Assembly (NCBI GenBank): GCA_016195405.1
Contig: JACPZP010000085.1
Coordinates: 1 to 39,811, forward strand
DNA from: Planctomycetota bacterium
Lineage (GTDB): Bacteria; Planctomycetota; Planctomycetia; Gemmatales; Gemmataceae
Length of the DNA: 39,811 nucleotides
Reading direction: 5' to 3'
The notes under the pieces: model-generated
Seen by the model: only the letters and a program-made list of their open reading frames with translations
What the model was told of the DNA's origin: nothing
Database searches by the model: none
Program-made: the position numbers and the translations under genes
Shown here: positions 1 through 8,700 of the stretch, one piece after another
Layout of the letters: each line of letters starts with the position of its first letter
How positions within the stretch are numbered: the first letter of the stretch is position 1

Positions 1-300
1 GTCTGCGACACGATCGCTTTCGAAGTGAACGAAGCCTACCGCGAGATCGAGGCGGCGCGGCAAAGTCTCGCACTGGCTCGGCCGGCCGTCACGCAGGCAC
101 GCGAAAACCTGCGTCTGGTCACCCGGAGATATGAGAACGGCGACGCCACGCCGACCGACATCGTCGACGCGGAGACGGCTCTAACCCGCGCCCAACAGGA
201 TTCTTTCAACGCCCTCTACGATTATCAAACAGCCGTGGCCCGCATGGAATACGCCATGGGCATCACTCCTCTCCCGCAAGGGCGAGGGGAGAAGAAATGA
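1..300 (+). CDS. TolC-family outer-membrane efflux protein, C-terminal part
   Basis: The reading frame is open from the first base and ends at TGA 298-300, so only the last 99 codons are present. The residues are typical of the final helical hairpin of TolC/OprM/NodT proteins: long amphipathic helices (EAYREIEAARQSLALARP), then the conserved NLRLVTRRYENGDATPTDIVDAE segment seen here at about residues 36-58, then a helix ending YDYQTAVARMEYAMG. The family forms a trimeric channel through the outer membrane and periplasm, which accepts substrates from inner-membrane pumps. The HlyD-like adaptor gene begins 7 bp downstream and an MFS pump gene follows, so this is the exit duct of a tripartite exporter. 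Substrate unknown. The N-terminal half lies left of the window. Confidence 0.88.
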   Translation, partial: VCDTIAFEVNEAYREIEAARQSLALARPAVTQARENLRLVTRRYENGDATPTDIVDAETALTRAQQDSFNALYDYQTAVARMEYAMGITPLPQGRGEKK

Positions 301-307
301 TTAACCG

Positions 308-1681
308 ATGAGTTCATCCAGTATCCCCGAACCGAACCCGTCGCCGCCGAGCCCAAAGCCCGGCCTAGTGCGGCGAATCTGGTCCAGCCATTTGCTGCGC
401 TTGCTCGTCGTGGTGGGCGTCACCGTCCTGGTCGCGACGCCGTTCGCGGTCACTTGGCTTTCGTATCGGCTTAGCCATTCGATCACGGATGACGCCTTCG
501 TCGAGTCGCACATCGTCAACATTGGGCCGCAACAGGTCTCAGGCCACATCGTGCGCATTCTGGTTGAGGAGCACGACAAGGTGGAAGCGGGCCAATTGCT
601 GGTCGAGATCGATCCGACTCCGTACCGCGATCAAGTCGAGTTGCTGCGGGCGAAGCTTCAGGTGGCCGAGGCGCAAGCGTCCGCCGAAGAAGCGTCGCTG
701 GTCAGGCTGCGCGCCGAAGTTCCGCATGAGATCGAAATCGCGCGAAAAGCGCTTGCTGCGGCGCTGGCCGAGCAAGCCCGCGACGACGAGTTTCTGAAGT
801 TCACAGCCGAAGACGTAGCCAAGGCGCTAAAGGAAGCCCAGGCGACACTCGACTCTACGCAGGCGACGTTTGTGTTGGCGGAGGAGGAACACAAGCGATT
901 CACGACGCTGTACAAGGAGAGTGCTGTTCCGGAACGCCGCGCCCAAGAAGCGATTAAGGCATTCAATGCCAACCGCGCGGAAGTGAAATTGGCCGAAGCA
1001 CGCGTGGCCCGCGCTCAAGCCGCCGAAATGAGAGTGGACGTCGCCCGGCAAAGCGCGCTGGCCGCCGCGCATCAGGGACAGAAAGCGGCGCGAGCGCTCG
1101 AACTCGCCGAGACTAAGAACCTGCGTATCACGGAAATGGAACGCCTGGTGGAAGTGAAGAAAAAACAAGTCGACGAGACGCAGCGCTCGCTCGACGTGGC
1201 CTCGACAAATCTCGGCTACACGCGCATTGTCGCGCCGTTTCCCGGCGTGGTTGTGAAACGCTATCGGCACTTGGGCGATTATGCGCCGGTTGGGACTCCG
1301 ATCCTCAGCCTCTACAATCCCGAGTTGACTTACGTTACCGCGCACTTAGAGGAAACGAAGTTGGAGGGCGTGGCGCCGGGCAACGAGGTGCGGCTCGACG
1401 TCGACGCCTTCAGCGAGCCCTTCCGCGGCCGGGTGGTGTGGATCAATCGGGCGACGGGGGCCAACTTCGCTCTGGTGCCGCGCAACTTGTCTTCGGGCGA
1501 GTTCACCAAAGTGGTGCAGCGCGTGCCGGTGCGCATCTGGATCGAGCGCGACGAGCGCTGGCCGCAACTTCGCGCGGGACTGTCGGTTACCGTGTCGATC
1601 GCGCACGGCCCCGGCGACGCAGAGTGGGCGCGACGGGAAGCCCAGGCGATGCTGGAACTGGAATCAAAGGTCAAGAAGTGA
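308..1681 (+). CDS. HlyD/EmrA-family membrane fusion (adaptor) protein
   Basis: 457 residues, starting at ATG 308 just after the TolC-like gene. One N-terminal transmembrane segment (about residues 28-50) anchors it in the inner membrane. A split lipoyl/barrel-sandwich domain follows: first half around residues 70-100 (VSGHIVRILVEEHDKVEAG), second half around 300-335 (YTRIVAPFPGVVVKRY). Between them lies a long Ala/Glu/Arg-rich coiled-coil hairpin of about 190 residues, longer than in many RND adaptors and typical of EmrA/HlyD partners that reach TolC. The C-terminal 110 residues form the beta-barrel region. It should bridge the MFS pump and the outer-membrane channel. Co-transcribed with both neighbours, judged from spacing and strand. 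Confidence 0.9.
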   Translation: MSSSSIPEPNPSPPSPKPGLVRRIWSSHLLRLLVVVGVTVLVATPFAVTWLSYRLSHSITDDAFVESHIVNIGPQQVSGHIVRILVEEHDKVEAGQLLVEIDPTPYRDQVELLRAKLQVAEAQASAEEASLVRLRAEVPHEIEIARKALAAALAEQARDDEFLKFTAEDVAKALKEAQATLDSTQATFVLAEEEHKRFTTLYKESAVPERRAQEAIKAFNANRAEVKLAEARVARAQAAEMRVDVARQSALAAAHQGQKAARALELAETKNLRITEMERLVEVKKKQVDETQRSLDVASTNLGYTRIVAPFPGVVVKRYRHLGDYAPVGTPILSLYNPELTYVTAHLEETKLEGVAPGNEVRLDVDAFSEPFRGRVVWINRATGANFALVPRNLSSGEFTKVVQRVPVRIWIERDERWPQLRAGLSVTVSIAHGPGDAEWARREAQAMLELESKVKK

Positions 1682-1685
1682 TCAA

Positions 1686-1754
1686 GCGAGCCGGGAGCGT
1701 CAGCGACCCGAGTGCGCCACGCCAACACTCCGGTCGCTGACGCACCCGGCTCGC
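1686..1754. repeat. Palindromic repeat element overlapping the MFS gene start
   Basis: Two 29-nt arms (1686-1714 and 1726-1754) are inverted copies with only two mismatches, separated by an 11-nt loop. The arm begins GCGAGCCGGG and contains GCGTCAGCGACC. From memory, very similar palindromes recur across planctomycete genomes as dispersed repeats; this was not checked. It lies between the adaptor stop codon and the transporter body, and overlaps the first 15 codons of the transporter if the GTG at 1712 is used. It could form a stable RNA hairpin within the efflux operon mRNA and so alter expression of the pump relative to its partners. Confidence 0.8.
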
Positions 1755-3307
1755 CCAACCAACGCGCCCCGCGCGGCACACGAGTCGCCAAGTGGGTGGT
1801 CATCGTCAGCACCTATCTCGCCGCATTTCTATACACGCTCAACAGCAAAGGCACGGTGCTGATCACCGATCCAATTCAGCAGGATTTCAATCTCGATCGC
1901 TACTCAAGTCAATGGATCACGGGGCCTGAAGGCGTCATAGGCTTAGTGGCGGTGTTCTCCGCGATCTATTTCGTGCAGGTTTACGGCGTTCGCTTGCTAT
2001 TTATCGCCGGCAGCGCCTGTCTTGCCGTCGGCGCGCTCGGGACGGCGCTGGCCCATCAGGCCTGGCAGGAAGCGATTGCCGGGCCGGTGCGAAGCTGCGC
2101 CGGACTTTACGCGCTTCCCGGCTTGACATTGATGCTGCGCCTTTATCCGCGCCGGCAAGCGATCGTCTTTTCGATCTATCTCGCCATGGTCTACGGAGGA
2201 CAGGTGCTCTCAGAACCCATCGGGAGCCTCGTCGCATTTCACCCGACGTGGCGCCTATTGTTCTTCATGATCGCGATCGGCGGGTTTTGGTCCTTTCTTG
2301 GTGCAGTCTTCCTGTTTCCGGACGACCGGCCCGCGGTGAAGCCGGCCCACGGGTTCGACTGGCAAGGCGCAATGCTTCTGGGCGTCATCATGACCCTGAT
2401 TTTCTTCCTGCTCTATCGCGGCAATTATCTTGGATGGCTTATTAGCACTCCGATCTGTGTCGCTGTCGTCGCCCTCGCGGCCGCGATCGCGCTGTTCACT
2501 TGGCGCGAGTTGACGGCGCCGCTGCCGTTCATCGATCTAAGCGCCTTTCTTTACCGCACGGTGGCGATCACCATTCTTTGCGCTGCTTTCTGGAGCGCCG
2601 CGCTTTATGCGGTCGGTATGGAAGTGCCGCATTATCTCTTGCTGCGCGGCTATGAGAACTGGAGGACCGGCTGGGTGACGCTGCCGATGAGCTTGATCCT
2701 GTTTGCCGCCATGATCGTGGGCGGATTTGTGCGAAACCGCAGCGCGCTCGTCTGGATGTTGCGGGGCGGCCTGGCCGGAATGACGTTGTTGACATTGGTG
2801 ATTGCCGGCGTGGACTTGTACACATCGTGGCAATGGATCATGGTTGTGACCAGCGCCTGGGGCGTGTGCGCAGGACTGTGTCTGCCGGCGATCGGCCGGC
2901 TCGCATTCGAAGGGCAGCATCCCAAAGAAGCGGCCTCTACGGGCGCGATGAAATTCTTTCTGCGTGCCTTCGGCGGCACCGTAGGCGTGTTGCTGGCCGG
3001 CGTGATTTTGGATCAAGCTGTGGCAGGCGGTCTGGAATATGTGCGTACGAGCATGACGCTGGGACAGGGGACGCTGGAGACGACGACGCCGGTAATCCAA
3101 GACTATCTCGTCCGGCACGGAAGCAGCCCGACGGCGGCCGCGGAACAAACGGAAACGATCGTGGGCTACTGGGTCCACTTGCACGCGCAAGTGATCGGCT
3201 ACCGCGCGGCCTTGCGCTTCGGCGCATATCTGTCGGCGATAGGCTTCGTGATCTCGCTCTTCATTAGCCGGAAGAAGGAGATCAGCGTGCTTGATGCGGA
3301 TTTGTAG
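1712..3307 (+). CDS. MFS transporter, DHA2/EmrB-like drug efflux permease
   Basis: Up to 531 residues with about 14 hydrophobic segments, the count expected for the DHA2 (EmrB/QacA) group. The first membrane helix starts near residue 28 (VVIVSTYLAAFLYTLNSKG) and the soluble loop QDFNLDRYSSQWITGPEG follows, which corresponds to the usual helix 1-2 loop. The last helix ends near residue 520 with a short basic tail. It is the proton-driven pump of the tripartite system encoded with the two upstream genes. The start is uncertain: GTG 1712 lies inside the palindromic repeat, so the first 15 residues would be repeat-derived; GTG 1796 is an alternative but would trim the first helix. No good Shine-Dalgarno is visible before 1712. 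Confidence 0.85.
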   Translation: MRHANTPVADAPGSPNQRAPRGTRVAKWVVIVSTYLAAFLYTLNSKGTVLITDPIQQDFNLDRYSSQWITGPEGVIGLVAVFSAIYFVQVYGVRLLFIAGSACLAVGALGTALAHQAWQEAIAGPVRSCAGLYALPGLTLMLRLYPRRQAIVFSIYLAMVYGGQVLSEPIGSLVAFHPTWRLLFFMIAIGGFWSFLGAVFLFPDDRPAVKPAHGFDWQGAMLLGVIMTLIFFLLYRGNYLGWLISTPICVAVVALAAAIALFTWRELTAPLPFIDLSAFLYRTVAITILCAAFWSAALYAVGMEVPHYLLLRGYENWRTGWVTLPMSLILFAAMIVGGFVRNRSALVWMLRGGLAGMTLLTLVIAGVDLYTSWQWIMVVTSAWGVCAGLCLPAIGRLAFEGQHPKEAASTGAMKFFLRAFGGTVGVLLAGVILDQAVAGGLEYVRTSMTLGQGTLETTTPVIQDYLVRHGSSPTAAAEQTETIVGYWVHLHAQVIGYRAALRFGAYLSAIGFVISLFISRKKEISVLDADL

Positions 3308-3322
3308 GCGCTTCCAAGCAGT

Positions 3323-4540
3323 TCAATTATCAAGAATTGACTTCGCCGAAAGCAGCTTGATTTCCGGGCCATTCGAGACAGCGAGAATTCTGTCATCTGG
3401 TGACAACGCGATTCGGATGCTCACGTCGCCGAGTGGCTGGAAGGCGTGCAATCTTTCGCCGGAGGGGAAATCGCGAACGACAACCCAGCCGTCAAGATGT
3501 CCCGTGAGCACGCGCCGATTATCTGAAGAAAGCGCGACGCTGTAGAAAGGATTCCGCGAGTCCCGGTGGATCGTGAGTAAGCAGCGGTCGGCGCGCCAGT
3601 CCACAAAGTCAACCCTGCCTACGACGTCAAGCACACCGCTCGTAAGGTAAAGTATGGTACGGTCGACGGACAAGCATAAATATCCATGGGCGGCGTTTCC
3701 GTGCGAGGGAAACGAGGTCAACTCCCGCGGAGTGCCCGGCGTCGCCAAATCCCAAACCTTGGTAAAGTGAGATTGGGGGCCCTGGTTCCGAGAAAATCCA
3801 CGGGCAATCAGGTGCCGGCTCGATCCGAAGCGCACGCTATCGATTTCCCACGAGGAACCGCGAACTGGAGGACTTACTTCTGAACCGAGTGCCTTGGCGT
3901 CCTTAAGAGACCAAAAGGCGAATCCGGCGCCCGTTGATATTGCGGCGAGCTTGGAATTCGGGGAAATGGCGCCGCATGAGAAAAGCCCGCCGCCGGATGG
4001 CGGCGCAAGACTCCCGATCGTCTTCAGCGCCGGCAATTCGTGCAGCCAGATGGCGTTACCCCTATCGTAAGTCACCAGGTGCTTTCCGTCGGGCGCAAAA
4101 TCCAAAAACATGCCGAGCGCGTTGTCGCCGTGATAAACTCCCAGCTCCTTTCCCGATAAAACATCCCAAGCCTGCAACCTGCGACGATGACTTCGGGTCA
4201 AAAGCGTCTTGGAGTCCGGCGCAAATTCAAGAAACAGAAACTGGTGATCGGAATTCGTCGTTCGGATGAGCGGAAAACTTTCCGGAAGCTGCTCGTTTTC
4301 TCTCGGTTTGTGCAAACGATCGAACTTGACCTCCTCGAACCATTCGGAAATTGCTGCTGCCTTTTTGGTGTTAGCGGCCGGTTTCGCGATTTCTTCGTTC
4401 GCGGGATCAGGCGTCGAATCGAACCATTCGCGATAGCCAAAAATTGAAATGGGAATGAGCCCCGCGAAGAGAGCCAGGCCGGCAAAAACGAGAACGATCT
4501 TCTTGCGCGATCTTAGAACGCTAGTATCGGGCGCGTCCAT
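3323..4540 (-). CDS. Membrane-anchored WD40-like beta-propeller protein
   Basis: 405 residues from ATG 4540, chosen because TGGAG lies 5 nt upstream; an upstream start at 4588 would add 16 residues. After a basic stretch (RSRKK) there is one hydrophobic segment (about residues 15-33), so the rest is probably periplasmic and tethered. Seven WD40-like units can be counted, each with the core SPDxxxLxT followed by a W/x-D strand (for example LQAWDVLSGKEL, TKVWDLATPGTP, VVVRDFPSGERL). This fits one seven-bladed propeller, a protein-binding platform without catalytic residues. Units are degenerate compared with the large WD40 protein encoded at 5748-8846. The gene converges on the MFS gene with 15 bp between the stops. 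Function unknown. Confidence 0.75.
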   Translation of the reverse strand: MDAPDTSVLRSRKKIVLVFAGLALFAGLIPISIFGYREWFDSTPDPANEEIAKPAANTKKAAAISEWFEEVKFDRLHKPRENEQLPESFPLIRTTNSDHQFLFLEFAPDSKTLLTRSHRRRLQAWDVLSGKELGVYHGDNALGMFLDFAPDGKHLVTYDRGNAIWLHELPALKTIGSLAPPSGGGLFSCGAISPNSKLAAISTGAGFAFWSLKDAKALGSEVSPPVRGSSWEIDSVRFGSSRHLIARGFSRNQGPQSHFTKVWDLATPGTPRELTSFPSHGNAAHGYLCLSVDRTILYLTSGVLDVVGRVDFVDWRADRCLLTIHRDSRNPFYSVALSSDNRRVLTGHLDGWVVVRDFPSGERLHAFQPLGDVSIRIALSPDDRILAVSNGPEIKLLSAKSILDN

Positions 4541-4622
4541 CACTACTCCAGCGCTCTGATCGCGTTCGAGTTGCAACGTGGCGCGCACAGACTCCGATTA
4601 GCAATAGACCGCGCTTGGCTGC

Positions 4623-4692
4623 TCGCCGCGTCTTCATCGTCGTTATATGAGGATGAACACGCCATTGGCATTCTTGCCCGGTGCTCCAGCCC
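4623..4692 (+). repeat. Direct repeat, copy 1 (resembles region upstream of the large WD40 gene)
   Basis: Bases 4623-4660 match 5673-5712 on the same strand with few differences: both read TCGCCGCG, then ATCGTCGTTATA, then TGAG-ATGAA. Weaker similarity continues for roughly 30 nt (TTGGC-TT, GCC-GG-G). The two copies flank the block that holds the hydrolase remnant and the Bax-inhibitor gene. Copy 2 directly precedes the WD40 gene at 5748, so copy 1 may be a duplicated promoter/leader fragment that has lost its gene. Confidence 0.5.
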
Positions 4693-4697
4693 CTTGC

Positions 4698-4832
4698 CTA
4701 ACGTTTCTTGGCCCTGACCGCGGTCACGACTTCTCGAATGGATTCGACAATCAACTCGGGCCGATAAAGATGGATTTCGTGGCCGCTGTTCTCGGCGATG
4801 ATCAACTTGCCGGCGCTGGCAAGGCTCTCATG
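4698..4832 (-). pseudogene. C-terminal fragment of an alpha/beta hydrolase
   Basis: The 44 codons before TAG 4698-4700 read as the last part of an alpha/beta-hydrolase: LASAGKLIIAENSGHEIHL, then YRPELIVESIREVV, then a basic end. The pattern SGHxIHLxxPELxxxxIREVV is the usual end of this fold, with the catalytic His in SGH. No nucleophile elbow or N-terminal part exists upstream. Instead the fragment follows the stop codon of the Bax-inhibitor gene directly and in the same frame. It is therefore a truncated remnant. A readthrough of the TAG at 4833-4835 would append it to that protein, but nothing suggests that this happens. Confidence 0.65.
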
Positions 4833-5582
4833 CTAATCGCGACTGTTCGCTAGGCTCAAGAGAATCCATAACACGTTGTAGAACAAGTACGCCACCGATG
4901 CGAACAACTCCAAAGCCGCGGCAACGTGCTGATTGGTGCGGAAGCGGTGCAGCACATTCGACGTGGCGTAAAGAATGCCTCCGCACGCGAGCGCGACGGC
5001 GGCAAAGCAGATCCAAAGGCCCATGCCGAAGCCGAACAAAGCACCGGCGATACAGACGCCAAACAAGAGGAAGCTTCCAGTACAAAGGATTGGACCAAGG
5101 AAGGAGAAGTTCTTTCCGGTGGTGACGGCGACCATCGTCAGCCCGCCAAATAATGCGAGCGTCAGAACACCTGCCTGACCGAGGATATCGGCTGGATTCG
5201 CAGCGGGATTAATGCGTTGAACGCCGTAGATCGTGAACCAAAGAATTGGGATAAAGAAGACGGCTTGCAAGATTACATAAAGGGTCAGCCCTGTGTATGC
5301 CATCGCCGGGCTGGAGCCATTGTACGCCCACCAGCGGGCCACCATGCCGCCGCCGATGAACGCTCCCAAGAGCAACAAGAACATCCAAGGCGAGCTGAAG
5401 AACACGAGGCCGAAGTTCTCACTAATCACGAACGTGAAGAACACCCATTCCAAAGCCACGAAAGCGAGGACCGCCCCCGCGAGGTGGGTGTACGTGCGGC
5501 GAATGAAAGCGGCGCGCGCGCTTTCCTCGGCACGAATGGCGATCGGCTCGCCGTATTGGTCATAGGGGTATGCCTGGCTCAT
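4833..5582 (-). CDS. Bax inhibitor-1/YccA-family membrane protein
   Basis: 249 residues from ATG 5582, with GGAG 8-9 nt upstream; the longer reading to 5687 has no support. A soluble N-terminus of about 45 residues (MSQAYPYDQYGEPIAIRAEE) precedes seven hydrophobic segments. Family features are the RTYTHLAGAVLAFVALEW first helix and the final NVLHRF...AALELFASVAYLFYNVLWIL region. The family (TMBIM/UPF0005) forms pH-sensitive cation (calcium) leak channels in the inner membrane and, in bacteria such as E. coli YccA, may associate with the FtsH protease. Transcribed away from the large WD40 gene, with a shared 165-bp intergenic region. The end of the gene has apparently been placed next to a hydrolase remnant. 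Confidence 0.88.
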   Translation of the reverse strand: MSQAYPYDQYGEPIAIRAEESARAAFIRRTYTHLAGAVLAFVALEWVFFTFVISENFGLVFFSSPWMFLLLLGAFIGGGMVARWWAYNGSSPAMAYTGLTLYVILQAVFFIPILWFTIYGVQRINPAANPADILGQAGVLTLALFGGLTMVAVTTGKNFSFLGPILCTGSFLLFGVCIAGALFGFGMGLWICFAAVALACGGILYATSNVLHRFRTNQHVAAALELFASVAYLFYNVLWILLSLANSRD

Positions 5583-5672
5583 GGAATGCTCCAGTTTCTT
5601 TGGGGGCGTGCAGCGTGCTCCACGAAATAGATTATCTTGAAACAGGTAGGGATACAAGACGACGATGGGTAG

Positions 5673-5741
5673 TCGCCGCGGCGTCAATCGTCGTTATACT
5701 GAGAATGAATGCAAATTTGGCTTTATCTCGCCTGGCGAGAG
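5673..5741 (+). promoter_or_regulatory. Direct repeat copy 2 / putative upstream region of the WD40 gene
   Basis: Second copy of the direct repeat seen at 4623-4692. It contains TATACT at 5695-5700, which could serve as a -10 box for the WD40 gene starting at 5748, but no convincing -35 hexamer lies 16-18 nt upstream. Conservation of the block, including ATCGTCGTTATA, hints at regulatory function, but shared ancestry by duplication explains it equally well. Confidence 0.35.
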
Positions 5742-5747
5742 GCAATC

Positions 5748-8700
5748 ATGTCACTCTTGGTTCACCGTACATCCCGGCTGATGATTGGCGGCGTCGTAGG
5801 GGCATCATTGCTGGGAGCGAGCTGCCTTTGTGTGCCCGCGCTCTTCGGCCAGGACGGCAAGCAGCCTACAACCGACGACGTCAAAGCCCTCCAGTCGAAG
5901 TACCAAGCCGAACGCGACAAGGTTCTCAAGGAAGGCAGCGCGAAGCGTTTCCTACCGGTCTTGATCGAGAAGTCCGAGCAGATGGCCAAGCGCGGGGATT
6001 TGGCTCTGTCGGACGGACGCCTGTTGCAAGCGGCCGAGGCGTTTCGTCAGGCCCGCTGGCAGCTTCCCTATGCGGGCACGCAGATGCCCGATCATGTTAG
6101 CCGCATTCTCGGGAATCTGCGCCTTCGACATGGGCATGAAGTCCACGCCGTCGCTTACAGTCCCGATGGGACCAAGCTCGCGACCACTAGCCGGGATCGC
6201 ACGGTCAAGGTCTGGGACCTCGGCAACGGCCACGAGTCGTTGACGTATTCGGGCCATGACGATCAGGTGCGTGCGGTGGCCTTTAGCCCCGATGGCAAAA
6301 GCATCGCTTCGGGCGGCGGCGACAGAGACATCAAGATCTGGGACGCCGCCACCGGGAAGGACCTGCAAACTTTCAAAGGACAGGGCGCCTATGTGACCGG
6401 ACTCGTATTCAGCAAGGACGGCAAATACCTCGTCTCAAGCCAAGCCGGCGCCCAGGGGCAGAATCCGGGCATGGTCGTCATCTACGAAGCTGCCAACGGC
6501 AACGTCAAGCGCAGCATCAACGACTTCCGGCTCCTGGTGCAATCCATCGCGTTCAACCACGACGGCACGATCCTTGGCGCGGGCGTGGGCGACGGCCTCG
6601 TCAAGCTGTGGGACTTCGCCAAGATGCTCGACGGCCAACCCGAGTACTGGGGCCAGCAAGATCCCAACGGCGCGACTTACTTCGTCGCTTTCAGCCCGGA
6701 CAACCGCACGCTGGCCCGCATCGGCGCCGACGGCATCAAGCTCTACAATCTGCTGCTGCCCGGCGCCCCATTTCAGGTCGGCTCGCCGCGCCGGCACGTG
6801 CCGGCGCCTGGACCGGGCAATCGCTATACCTGCGCCGCTTTCAGCAAGGATAGCCGGACTCTCTTTACCGGCTCGACCGACGGTCTCATCAAGATTTGGA
6901 ACGCCGATTCTCTGGAGCAGACCGGCGTCTACAAAGGGCACACCGCCGAGATCAAGGCGCTCGTCTTCAACCCGGCCGGCAACCAGCTTGCTTCGGCCAG
7001 CAACGACTTCACGGTTCGCCTGTGGGATTTCGACATCGTCCTGCAGGCACGCGATTATGCGGGCCATGACGCCCCGGTGTGGACCTCCGGCTTCAGCCCC
7101 GACGGCCACCGCATGGTCTCCGCGAGCGCGGATCGGACGGTCAGGATTTGGGACGTGGCCGGCGGCAAGGTGCTGCACACCCTGACGGGACATACGGCGC
7201 CTGTGACCTATGCCGTCTTCAGCCCGGACGGCAAGGCGGTGCTCTCCGGCGCGGGCGACAAGCTCATCAAGCTGTGGAACGCCGACACCGGCGCGCTTAT
7301 TCGCGAGTTCAAAGGACACAACGGAACCATCACTTGCTTGGCGTTTTCCAGCGACGGCAAACGCTTCGTGTCCGGCGGCGCCGATCGCACTGTCAAGATT
7401 TGGGACACGGATTCGGGCAAAGATCTGGTCACCGTGAGCGACAAATCGCTGGTCGCAAGCGTCGCGTTCCTTCCGAACGGCAAGCAGGTCGCGGTCGGCA
7501 GCGTCGATCAATCCATCCGGCTCTACGACCTGGACGGCAAGCGCCTCGCGAGCTGGATGGCGCACGGCACGGCGGTCAGCTGCCTGGCGTTCAGTCCGAA
7601 CGGGCAAATGCTGGCTTCATGCGGGGCAGACAATCTGGTGCGCGTTTGGCCGCTCAGCACTCCAGGCCAAAACCCCATTACGTTGTCCGGACATTCGGGG
7701 CCTTTGAGCAGCGTCGCCTGGCGCAATGACAATCAGTATCTCGTTTCGGCGGGGGCGGACCAAACCGTCAAGTTGTGGAAGCTCGAGAAGGAAGGCGGCA
7801 AAGAAACGCAGACCTTCCGCGGCCACAAGGACTGGGTGACGTCGGTCGCGTTCAGCAAAGATGGTTTCTTCATCGTTTCCAGCGGCGTCGATCGCGTTCT
7901 GAAAATTTGGGAGCTGACGAGCCGGGAGATTCCGCTCTTGGCCGAGCACACCGGCTCCGTCGATGCGGTGGCGTTCAGCCCCGACGGCAAGTGGGTCGCA
8001 TCCGGAGCGACCGATCGCACCATCAAGCTATGGGACCGCGCCACCGGACTCGAAAAGTACACGATGACCGGCCATACCGAGGGGGTTCTGGGCCTGGCAT
8101 TCACACCCGACAGCAAAATCCTGATCAGCAGCAGCGCCGACCGCAGCTTGAGGCTCTGGGAAGTGGCCACGGGAAAAGAGTTGCCGCGCGATCCGGGCCA
8201 GCAGCAATCGTACACGGGACTGATCAGCCCGGTGTCGTATTTCATGGTTCCGCCCGACGGCAAACATCTGTGGTGCTGGGTGCCCGGCAACGAGCGCTAC
8301 ACGACCATGACCGGCTTCGAACTTTTGACCGGCAAGGAAGTGTTCTCCTTCAACGATCAACGGCCCAGCATCAATTGCGTCGGCTTCAGCTCCGACGGCA
8401 AACGGGCGGCTATCGGCGCGCGCGACGGCAGCGTCCGCGTCTTCGATCTCGAGAACAAAGGGCAGGTCGTCGCCACCGATTGGTTCGTCTACGACAAGGG
8501 CACCGGCGTCGGCGACTTGGCCCTGACGCCTGACGGCAGCCTCCTGGTGGCCGGAAGCGACATGGGCGACGTCAAAATCTGCGTGCCCGCCAAGAAAGAG
8601 ACCCTCAAAACGTTCAAGGCTCACGACGCCAAAATCGTCGCCGTCCAAATCAGTCCCGACGGCAAGCGCTTCACGACCGTCGGGTCCAACAACGCCATCA

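Noticed and set aside
3323..3340. TCAATT-ATCAAG-AATTGA stem at the end of the small WD40 gene as a terminator
   Set aside because: AT-rich 6-bp stem overlapping the stop codon, with no U-run; too weak to call.
6435..7607. 390-codon - strand frame inside the WD40 gene
   Set aside because: Repeats with the WD40 period and has no start signal or recognisable domain.
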